DNA of 64,000 nt, taken from SAR324 cluster bacterium. GTDB lineage: Bacteria > SAR324 > XYD2-FULL-50-16. The number at the start of each line of letters is the position of its first letter. Position 1 is the stretch's first letter. The position numbers and the translations under genes are program-made. This document shows, one piece after another, positions 8,047-15,931 of the stretch. Location of the stretch: NCBI GenBank assembly GCA_028282885.1, contig JANQGX010000095.1:1-64000 (forward strand), in the 5' to 3' direction. The notes below the pieces were generated by a model. The model did not search any database, had not been told where the DNA came from, and saw only the letters and a program-made list of their open reading frames with translations.

Positions 8047-9234
8047 TCAGCTTGTTTTCTTAAGTTGTTGATCTCCGGCTATATCGGCAATAGCTTCAAT
8101 CGCCTTGTCAACATGAGCCTCGGTATTAAATGCACCGATGGAGAATCGGACCCCTCCGTATATCTCCATAGTTCCGAGCTGGTTGTGAGCGAGAGGCGCA
8201 CAATGCAGTCCGGTTCTCACAGCAATATCATGGTCTATTTCCAGCTTGATGCCCACATTGGAGGCCTCAAATCCATCAACATTGACTAAAAGAGTCGCGG
8301 TATGGTTTTCCAGAGAATCTGTACAATAAGTTGTTACCCCTTTGATGCTATTAAATCTTGCAACCATTTTTTCAAGCAGTTTCATCTCATGTTGATGAAT
8401 CGCTGACATCCCTTTATTTTCGATCCAATCCTGGCCAGCCCAAAGTGAAGCAATACCCACTATATTGGGTGTGCCGATCTCGAGCTTCCAGGGGTATTCT
8501 TCCGGTTGATAGGGATCTTTGGAATTAACGCCGGTGCCACCACTCCGCGTGGTTTTGATGTTCACATCTTTGCGGACGCACAGGCCACCAATGCCTGTGG
8601 ATCCCATTAGTCCTTTATGGCCGGTGAACACCAGAACATCGATATTCATTTCGGTCATATTGATGGGGATGACCCCGGCCGTCTGGGAAGCGTCGATCAC
8701 AAAAATGATACTCCTCTCACGGCAGATTCGGCCAATCTCGGCAACAGGTTGTACCGTTCCGATGACATTGGACCCATGATTCACCACCACTACTTTGGTG
8801 TTATCCTTTATCGCATCAAGGATGGTTTTTGGTTCTACAAATCCCTGGGCATTGAAAGGTACAAAAGTCGCCTGCACGCCTTCGTCGCGAACCAGGTGAT
8901 TGATCGGCCGGATTACAGCATTGTGTTCCAGATTGGTCGTGACAACATGATCACCTGCTTCCAACAGCCCCTGTAAAACCGTGTTCATAGCATCGGTGGC
9001 GTTATAGCCGAAGCAGAGACGTTCCGGCGCATCTTCATCACCCCCGAAGAATCGGACGAGTCTCTTCCTCAACCCCTCAACCAGATTTCCGGCTTCAATA
9101 GCTTTGTCAAAACCACTTCTTCCGGGATTAACGCCAGTCTGGCGGTAAAAATCAATCATAAACTGATAAACAGATTCCGGCTTGGGCCAGGTAGTAGCAG
9201 CGTTGTCAAAGTAAATGAGATTTTCCATAGTCAT
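8047..9234 (-). CDS. Cysteine desulfurase-family PLP enzyme
   Basis: The protein is 395 residues, a class V aminotransferase fold of the SufS/Csd-like kind. It starts IYFDNAATTWPKP. His104 (NLEHNAV) would stack on the cofactor, Lys207 (FTGHKGLMG) would bind pyridoxal phosphate, and Cys345 (TGLHCAPLAH) sits where the persulfide-forming cysteine lies. The GSTGIGGL after the lysine and the short C-terminal region resemble the stand-alone cysteine desulfurase family (am_tr_V type) rather than IscS. It has no isc or suf neighbours, so its acceptor is unknown. It may supply sulphur for a cofactor or act as a selenocysteine lyase. No strong ribosome binding site is visible. The second Met (residue 3) is an alternative start. 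Confidence 0.88.
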   Translation of the reverse strand: MTMENLIYFDNAATTWPKPESVYQFMIDFYRQTGVNPGRSGFDKAIEAGNLVEGLRKRLVRFFGGDEDAPERLCFGYNATDAMNTVLQGLLEAGDHVVTTNLEHNAVIRPINHLVRDEGVQATFVPFNAQGFVEPKTILDAIKDNTKVVVVNHGSNVIGTVQPVAEIGRICRERSIIFVIDASQTAGVIPINMTEMNIDVLVFTGHKGLMGSTGIGGLCVRKDVNIKTTRSGGTGVNSKDPYQPEEYPWKLEIGTPNIVGIASLWAGQDWIENKGMSAIHQHEMKLLEKMVARFNSIKGVTTYCTDSLENHTATLLVNVDGFEASNVGIKLEIDHDIAVRTGLHCAPLAHNQLGTMEIYGGVRFSIGAFNTEAHVDKAIEAIADIAGDQQLKKTS

Positions 9235-9624
9235 TCATCGCTTTGGATATTAAAGTTATCACCTTCTTTTCTGCAGACCTCACCTATTCGGAGGTTCATA
9301 CTCATCTTTCAGCTTAATACAGAGCAGGTAGTTGGTTTTATTTGAATGGTCCGGATTTCGTTGCAAAGGATATGCGAAATCTTCAGAGAACAGATTCAAT
9401 ATTACCACATTCTTTTGACAAACAGAGCAACAGAGTTATTCAAATAACAGGGTAACAGATTTATATTCTGGGGAAATAATGGCACGCCTGAGGGCGTTGA
9501 GTCGGGTGCAACCAGAATCTGGAAATCGACCTAATGTGTGAGATTCCGGGATGGCGATGCAGGAAAAACAGTTGGCAAGAAGGTATTTGGGGAGTCACCG
9601 GGATTATGGCAGGAGAATGCAGGT
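9235..9624. other. Intergenic stretch upstream of the cysteine desulfurase gene
   Basis: About 390 bp without a supported gene. It should hold the promoter of the minus-strand desulfurase gene and the 3' end of the MocR transcript. No clear operator or terminator was recognised. Confidence 0.4.
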
Positions 9625-11058
9625 TTACCGGCGAAGGTCTCTGATCAGGTCACCGACCACTTTTATACCACTTAGTATCTCGCTTGAAACCGGATGACCA
9701 CACGAGATGCGAACATAATCTCTGAACTGGTCGGTTGAAGAACAGATGGTTCCGGGGAGGATGGATATCTGACGTTCCAACGCCTTGTAATAAAGTTCGA
9801 CACTATCCACTCCTTCGGGCAATTGCACCCAAAGGATAAATCCTCCTTCGGGAATAGCCAGCCGTACTTCCCGGGGGAAACAGTCGTGTATCGCCTGTGC
9901 AACGTTTTGTAGCTGATTCCGTGTACACCGCCGCAAATGACGCAAATGTCTTTCGTAGGACCCGCTTTTTAGAATCTCAATCATTATATATTGATCGAGA
10001 TATGAGGTTGCAATTGAGGATTCTCTTTTAAGTTCAATAAGCCTGTTTTTGAACCGATCACCGGTCAAGATCCAGCCGACCCTTAATCCCGGAGCCAGGG
10101 TTTTCGAAAATGAGGAGCAGGACAAGACCAGATCCTTTTTATCCCAAAACTTTAAAGGCTTGGGACGCTCCTTGCCATGATACAATGAAGAATAGATGTC
10201 GTCTTCAATTAGTGGAATTTCATAGTGGTTTAACAATCGTACTACTTGCTCTTTGTTATCATCCGGCATCAGGGAGCCAAGGGGATTGTGAAAATTAGAC
10301 ATGAACAGGCAGGCTTTGGGATTTTTGTTGGTAACGGTCTGCTCCAGTTTTTCTACGTAGACACCTGTCACAGGATCTGTTGGAACCTCTACAATATCAA
10401 TCCCCATATCCTTCAGGACCTTCAATATGCCGTAAAAAGTTGGTGCTTCAATAGCTACGGTGTCCCCGGGTTTCACAACCGCTTTCAGGGCCAGGATCAA
10501 TGCTTCTGTGCAGCCATTTGTAATAATAAAGTTCTCCGGCTGCACCTTTTCCAGGATACCAACGGTTCTTAACGCAAGTAGACGCCTCAATTCGGGCTCA
10601 CCTTCAGGTAGGGTGTAGGAAAAAATGGACTGGATTCCGCGAAACGTGATTCTTTTAACCAATTGTATGATCTCCTTAACAGGCATCAGTTCCGGGGAAA
10701 GAGCGGCTGTTCCCAAAGGCAGGTAATGGGGATTACTCATAGCCAATTGCACTTCATTGGAGATAAAGGTTGAATCAATTTTCTGGGGCTGTTTTTTACC
10801 AGTGCCTCTGGGAGGGAAATTGCGACTTAGAATTGGAATTGGTTTAACATAATAACCGGACTTGGGACGAGTCTCGATCAAACCAGTTTTCTCCAGTTCA
10901 ATAAAGGCTCTATAAATTGTGTTAATACTAAGATTCAGCTTAACTTGAAGTTCCCGGATCGAAGGCAGTTTTTCACCAATCAAATAGGTGCCATTTAAGA
11001 TTTTTTTTTCTATGTCACCGGCCAGTGTCTTGTATCGGTACCTTTTCTTGTCTGTCAT
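9625..11058 (-). CDS. MocR/PdxR-type regulator (GntR HTH plus aminotransferase domain)
   Basis: The protein is 477 residues, typical for MocR proteins. The GntR winged helix (about 5-75, with GEKLPSIRELQVKLNLS and LIETRPKSGYYV) is joined to a class I aminotransferase-like domain that keeps the PLP-binding lysine (FSKTLAPGLR, Lys319) and the NFHNPLG motif. Such proteins sense PLP or an amino-acid adduct and usually control a divergent gene. Here the divergent neighbour at 11398 is a broken thioredoxin-like gene, so the natural target may have been lost or lies elsewhere. Confidence 0.93.
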   Translation of the reverse strand: MTDKKRYRYKTLAGDIEKKILNGTYLIGEKLPSIRELQVKLNLSINTIYRAFIELEKTGLIETRPKSGYYVKPIPILSRNFPPRGTGKKQPQKIDSTFISNEVQLAMSNPHYLPLGTAALSPELMPVKEIIQLVKRITFRGIQSIFSYTLPEGEPELRRLLALRTVGILEKVQPENFIITNGCTEALILALKAVVKPGDTVAIEAPTFYGILKVLKDMGIDIVEVPTDPVTGVYVEKLEQTVTNKNPKACLFMSNFHNPLGSLMPDDNKEQVVRLLNHYEIPLIEDDIYSSLYHGKERPKPLKFWDKKDLVLSCSSFSKTLAPGLRVGWILTGDRFKNRLIELKRESSIATSYLDQYIMIEILKSGSYERHLRHLRRCTRNQLQNVAQAIHDCFPREVRLAIPEGGFILWVQLPEGVDSVELYYKALERQISILPGTICSSTDQFRDYVRISCGHPVSSEILSGIKVVGDLIRDLRR

Positions 11059-11397
11059 TGGGAAAACTCAAGCGGTATTTTGTCCGGGTATCGAGGATCG
11101 AATAAGGTCTTACTCGGTTTTGAGGTATGAACCGGAAGAAGCCATGCTGCAACCATCTGGAAGAGTGAAAGCTGCTATCCTGCTTAAATCAAAGCATAAC
11201 AGATGAAGACTTCGTGTCAATACCCGCAACCAACTGTCAGACATTGATGGCATTGTCGAGATATAGCAAATTTTTTCTTTGGCAGGATTGATTCATCGTG
11301 GATTTCGGGTTGAACATTTTCCTGTTTTTTTAGAAATCCGGAGACGATGATATTTGATACTCAAATTATAATTGAAATCATTAACGAGATACATTAA
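11059..11397. other. Divergent intergenic region next to the MocR gene
   Basis: About 340 bp that should hold the MocR promoter. No gene and no convincing MocR-type direct repeat pair could be made out by eye. Confidence 0.35.
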
Positions 11398-11742
11398 ATG
11401 TCTTTTTTCCGTTTCATTTGGATTGTTTTAATAGGCTTCATCGGCTATCAGGTAGGCTTTAGATGGGTTCCTCTCTGGAGGAACCCATCAGAGTTGCAGG
11501 GAACAGATGTCGCAGAAATTCAAATTCAAGATGAAAATGGACAATGGGTTCAACTATCAGAGTTTAAAGGTAATATTCTGGTTATAAATTTCTGGGCGTC
11601 ACGGTGCATTCCCTGTCGATTGGAAATTCCTCTGCTCAACAGTATCCATAGTATTCGTAACTCAACATCCAGGTTCGGGTCCTTGAGATACTGCTCCCTG
11701 TCATTCCAGATCATACCAACCTTGCTGACTATAAGATATTGA
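11398..11742 (+). pseudogene. Truncated TlpA/ResA-type thioredoxin-like protein
   Basis: The first part reads as a membrane-anchored thioredoxin. An N-terminal hydrophobic anchor (about 4-20) is followed by LSEFKGNILVINFWAS and the redox pair Cys70-x-x-Cys73, then RLEIPLLN. After about residue 84 the sequence (SIRNSTSRFGSLRY...) no longer fits the fold, and the frame stops at 114. The family needs about 80 more residues including the cis-proline strand. No continuation was found in the other plus frames. I call it a truncated gene remnant. Confidence 0.6.
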
Positions 11743-12317
11743 CGGTTTTTTGACATCATTAGGGTTTTCAGCTCTGTTTGGATCTCAAAAAAACCTCATG
11801 ATAAGCCTTGACATTTCTTTTATAGACAATATTTTTTTATCTTGACGGATTCGGGCCATAAGATTTTCAAATCCTGGTGTCAGTGACCGAATTTGATCTT
11901 TACCACTGATTCCTCGTGTGTCCTGGTTTTGCAGAAGACCTCCCCTGACTTTTTCATTTCTCTTTTTGATGGAATTGGTTTTGTTTTAGAAAATCATCTG
12001 TTTGATTTAGATTATTTATGCTAAGCTCATCATGAGTTACTACGTTCTGTAATAAGTCCGGATATTGAGGGTTTGTTTCAAACGACATGATGGAGAAACA
12101 GGTCAGAATCCGGGCAGATGTATCAATGTACCAAATGAGGACCCATTGGAAACTGTGGAGAGGGATCCTCATTTCTGGATAAAACCTCTAAGTTCCGTTT
12201 CGAACCCTTCGAACGGGTAATGGAGAACACTCTGACCGGGATTGTCTCTCGGAAGTGGTTGAAAGGGAGTCAGGGCCGAAAGTCTCCGTGGAGAGATTAT
12301 ACAGAATAAAGGAAAGT
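11743..12317. other. Intergenic stretch after the thioredoxin remnant
   Basis: About 570 bp with no supported gene. A minus-strand frame at 11550-11759 contains a protein-like stretch (GMIWNDREQYLKDPN) but no recognised domain, so it may be debris of another inserted fragment. Upstream frames of the CheC-like gene reach back to 12255, but the ribosome binding site favours the start at 12318. Confidence 0.4.
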
Positions 12318-13283
12318 ATGAAGGTATCAGAAGAACTACAGGATTTATTGACGGAAATTTTCCATATCGGTGTCGGACGCGCTGCGTCATCAATTGCAGA
12401 GTTGTTGGATTACAAGATCGAGTTAAAAATTCCAAATCTTTATTTTCTGAATCAAGAGTTGCTGGAAGAGTATTTCAGAAGGTCAAAGGAAAAATCTGTC
12501 TGCGTTATCCAATATATTCAAGGAGAAATGCAAGGAGTTGGTGTGCTCTCATTTCCATTGGTAGAGGGGAAAACACTCGTTGATAACATACTCTACACAA
12601 AACCGGACAAGTCACAATTTGGTGCAGTGGAAATCGAGGCCATTCAGGAAATCGGCAACATCGTAATTAATGCAATCGGAGGAGCCTTTGCCAATATTAT
12701 TGGTTTGAAGCTAACATTTGAACCCCCGACAGTTCTCTTTTTGGATTATCCCATGCCACCGGAGATTGCATCGAGTACCGAAAACTATTTCTACACAATT
12801 GCTTCCACCTCTCTCAAGGTCAAGGAAATTGATGTGGAAGGAATTATTGTACTGACATTTGCCTATTCCAATATTGAGATTATTGAACAGTTCATCCAAA
12901 GCAAAAACCAATTGTCTTTGAAATTCGGTGAGATTTTGCTGGAAAAGAAGTTTGTCAGTCGGGAACAGCTCGACGAGGCCATTGTGCTGCAGGAAAATTC
13001 GAAGAAGTTCATTGGAGAGCTGTTGGTCGATCAGAAAATCATCACCGTCGAACAGAGAGATTTCGTTTTGCAGAATCAGCAGTACAAGGACTGTAAAAAG
13101 AAGTTTGGCGAGCTCCTGCTGGAGGACAATCTGATCAAGCCGGAACAGTTGGATGAGTTATTGAATATTCAAAAGTTTGCGCAGAATTTCATCGGAGAAA
13201 TTCTGGTTGCCATGGGTGCAATTGATGAGCAGACCAAAGAGAAAACGTTGTTGATTCAAAAGGTCCGAAAAAACCTGAGCTAA
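12318..13283 (+). CDS. CheC/CheX-like phosphatase domain with duplicated MshEN-like repeats
   Basis: The ATG at 12318 follows AAAGGA at good spacing (321 residues). Residues 1 to about 195 resemble CheC-family CheY phosphatases. The second active-site motif is intact (E111-I-G-N114). The first is altered (E13-I-F-H16, His for the usual Asn). Residues 201-317 contain four half-repeats that begin KFGEILLE, FIGELLVD, KFGELLLE and FIGEILVA, i.e. one unit of about 60 residues duplicated. Each half carries the G..L.....L..Q pattern of the MshEN (GspE N-terminal) c-di-GMP-binding motif. The protein may dephosphorylate the CheY-like protein encoded 16 bp downstream, under control of c-di-GMP (inference). 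Confidence 0.78.
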   Translation: MKVSEELQDLLTEIFHIGVGRAASSIAELLDYKIELKIPNLYFLNQELLEEYFRRSKEKSVCVIQYIQGEMQGVGVLSFPLVEGKTLVDNILYTKPDKSQFGAVEIEAIQEIGNIVINAIGGAFANIIGLKLTFEPPTVLFLDYPMPPEIASSTENYFYTIASTSLKVKEIDVEGIIVLTFAYSNIEIIEQFIQSKNQLSLKFGEILLEKKFVSREQLDEAIVLQENSKKFIGELLVDQKIITVEQRDFVLQNQQYKDCKKKFGELLLEDNLIKPEQLDELLNIQKFAQNFIGEILVAMGAIDEQTKEKTLLIQKVRKNLS

Positions 13284-13299
13284 TTAGAGGGAGTAGATC

Positions 13300-13674
13300 A
13301 TGAAAGTATTATTGATAGATGATTCTAATTTTTCACTTTCAATGATGAAAAGGAAACTGGAGGAGATTCTTCCGGATTCAGAAATAATTACAACAACCGA
13401 TGGTCATGAAGGAATCGAGTTGTTTGAGAACGAAAATCCGGATTTGGTAGTAACCGACCTATTGATGCCGGAGATAACCGGTGAGACAATCGTGCAGCAT
13501 ATTCGGTCAACAGGGAGTGACTGCTTTGTCTGTGTTGCCAGCGCCAATATTCAAAAATCGGTGCAACAGGAGTTGATGGCAATGGGAGCTGATCTCTTCC
13601 TGGAAAAGCCGGTGAACCAGGAGATGGCAGTTAAGTTGCTGGAGTTTTTAAAGCAGAAAAGAAGTCAGGGGTAA
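13300..13674 (+). CDS. CheY-like single-domain response regulator
   Basis: The protein is 124 residues and consists only of a receiver domain: acidic pair D7/D8, phosphoacceptor D53 (VVTDLLMPE) and Lys103 (FLEKPVN). It starts 16 bp after the CheC-like gene with a good ribosome binding site (GAGGGAG). It is probably phosphorylated by the hybrid kinase encoded next and dephosphorylated by the CheC-like protein. There is no output domain, so it would act by protein contact. Confidence 0.92.
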   Translation: MKVLLIDDSNFSLSMMKRKLEEILPDSEIITTTDGHEGIELFENENPDLVVTDLLMPEITGETIVQHIRSTGSDCFVCVASANIQKSVQQELMAMGADLFLEKPVNQEMAVKLLEFLKQKRSQG

Positions 13675-13846
13675 AAAGGGGTAGAGCCGGTAGCAGTTCG
13701 GCACTTTTTAGATGCTGTATAGGGATTATTTGAATGCCAGTTTAAAGATAAGCTGTTCGTCAGAGGATTCAGGCGGAGCCTCTGAATAATGAACACTAAA
13801 CAGTGCCAGGATGCGCCTGATATCCGGATATTGACACTAAAGATTT

Positions 13847-15448
13847 ATGACCGAAGCGATTTACTTGAGTAAAGAGGTAATTGATTCGTATAATATACTG
13901 GAAACCGGGATACTGATTGTTGATCGTAAAATGAACATCATCTACTGTAATCCCTGGATCAACTCCCGTCTGCCCGAAAACCTGTCTGACTTGAGTAACC
14001 TTAAAACCATTGCGGAACACTATTCGTACTCCTCCGTTCTGTCCCGCATCGAGCAGGTGTTTTCAGATGTTCAGCCCATAATCCTTTCCCCCGTATTTCA
14101 CAAGTATATTATTCCCCTTCATGATACGAGGAACACGGACAAGTTCATGTCCCAGCAGGGGGTTGTCAAACCGATTAACATCGAAGAGCCTGGAACCGAT
14201 GAAGAAAGGCTCTGCGCCTTTTTCCATATTGTTAATGTTTCAAATGTTCAGCTCCAGATGAGGGAGTTGGAGAAAGCGATTTCAGATCGAAAAGCCGCCG
14301 AAATGCAAGCAAATGCTGCTAAAAAACAGGCCGATGCTGCCAATCAGGCAAAAAGCGAGTTTCTGGCCAACATGAGTCATGAATTACGAACGCCGCTAAA
14401 TGCGATCATCGGGTTCACCGAGATATTGGGGATGAAGCTTTCCAGCATACTGAACGAGAAGCAGCAACGGTATTTTAACCGAATAAACGAGAGCGGTCAG
14501 CACCTGCTGGAAATGGTGAATGATATTCTGGATCTTTCCAAGATTGAAGCCAAGAAAATAGAGCTGGAGGTCAAACCCTTCAATTTCGGGAAGATGTTAT
14601 TAAGGTCTCCTAACATCATCCAATCCCAGGTTGAAAGGAAAAATCTTCATGTTGAAACGAATCTGCAACCGGACCTGGGATGGTTAAACGGGGATGAGAC
14701 CCGGTTGAAGCAGGTCATCTACAACCTTTTATCCAATGCAATTAAATTTACAGGGAATGGCAAACGGATAGGAATCGACGGTTCGATTAAAGGCAATGAT
14801 TTCCTGGTCACTATCTGGGACGAAGGCGTCGGTATACCGGAAGAGCATTTTGAACGGATCTTTGATCCTTTCGAGCAGATTCACAAGGAGATCTACGATG
14901 AGAGAGGTACCGGGCTCGGTCTTTCAATCTCGAAACAACTGGTTGAACTTCATGGTGGAACTATTTCAGTTACCAGTAAAATCGGCGAAGGGAGTCGGTT
15001 CAGTATTCGGCTGCCCGGAAGAATCATGATTGAGGAACCCGCAGGTGATGTCAGGGTACCTCAGACTGCAGCTGACGGGGCTGGCAAGGGAAAAGGACTC
15101 CGCATTCTTGTCACCGAAGATAACGAATTTAACCGCGAAGTGATGGAAGAGGTGTTGGAGGAGCATCAGCTGGATTTTGCTCTTTCGGGGGAAGAAGCGG
15201 TAAGGATGGCTACTGAATTCACCTATGATATTATTTTCATGGATATCCAGCTGCCGGGAATCGATGGAGTGGAAGCAATGAAGCGGATCCGTCAGAATCT
15301 GGACAAACATCCTCCAATTGTAGCGTTAACAGCCTATGCCATGAATGGCGACAAGGAAAGGCTGATCATAGACGGTTTCGATGACTATGTATCAAAACCG
15401 ATTAATATCGATCAACTACACGATACCATCAAGCGTGTATCCGGCTAA
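13847..15448 (+). CDS. Soluble hybrid sensor histidine kinase (PAS-HisKA-HATPase-REC)
   Basis: The protein is 533 residues with no membrane segment. An N-terminal PAS-like domain (about 15-130) and an alanine-rich coiled coil (about 135-170) precede the HisKA domain with His178 (ANMSHELRTPLNAI). The HATPase N-box (RLKQVIYNLLSNAIKF) and G boxes (WDEGVGI, GTGLGL) are complete. A C-terminal receiver (about 420-530) carries Asp466 (FMDIQLPG). It follows the CheC-like and CheY-like genes in the same direction after 172 bp and probably works with them. The ribosome binding site is weak. Confidence 0.9.
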   Translation: MTEAIYLSKEVIDSYNILETGILIVDRKMNIIYCNPWINSRLPENLSDLSNLKTIAEHYSYSSVLSRIEQVFSDVQPIILSPVFHKYIIPLHDTRNTDKFMSQQGVVKPINIEEPGTDEERLCAFFHIVNVSNVQLQMRELEKAISDRKAAEMQANAAKKQADAANQAKSEFLANMSHELRTPLNAIIGFTEILGMKLSSILNEKQQRYFNRINESGQHLLEMVNDILDLSKIEAKKIELEVKPFNFGKMLLRSPNIIQSQVERKNLHVETNLQPDLGWLNGDETRLKQVIYNLLSNAIKFTGNGKRIGIDGSIKGNDFLVTIWDEGVGIPEEHFERIFDPFEQIHKEIYDERGTGLGLSISKQLVELHGGTISVTSKIGEGSRFSIRLPGRIMIEEPAGDVRVPQTAADGAGKGKGLRILVTEDNEFNREVMEEVLEEHQLDFALSGEEAVRMATEFTYDIIFMDIQLPGIDGVEAMKRIRQNLDKHPPIVALTAYAMNGDKERLIIDGFDDYVSKPINIDQLHDTIKRVSG

Positions 15449-15931
15449 CCCACCTGTATTTCACCTGTACAGCTCATTCGAACTCAACAGATTAACCGAG
15501 TTTCAAGGTTGATCGTCACCCTTGACGTTTCATATCAGCCAATTTGATCCACGGCAACTCTCGTTCCGGACTTAACTCAACAAAGCGTTGAAGTCAAATC
15601 CTTCATGGCCGGCAGAAAGAAGGGTTGCCCGATCCCGTGCAAGATGTCTGCGGATGATTTTATTTATGAAGTGCTGGACATTAGAGGTGAAAAAACCGAG
15701 GATATTAAACCACATTAGTCCGGGTTGAATTGTCAAAGTGTCTTTGCATGAATCAGTGTTTTCCGATAATCTCACAATGATTTTATGCTTTTTTCAATAA
15801 TGCCGGTGAAGGTTGAATAATGTATGAGTTGTTCCGGAACAGGATTAAAAAGACTGAAACAGTCCATTATAAAAGTCTGTAAAAGCGTCTGATGTTGGTA
15901 TGGTAAAAGAAGGATTTAACGGAGGGGTATA
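15449..15931. other. Intergenic region before the 7TM kinase
   Basis: About 480 bp without a recognised gene. It must hold the promoter of the next kinase gene. A strong ribosome binding site (GGAGGGG, 15921-15927) lies at its end. Confidence 0.4.

Noticed and set aside
13686..13709. Terminator after the CheY-like gene (GCCG...CGGC followed by TTTTT)
   Set aside because: The stem is only 4 bp and would be too unstable to terminate well.
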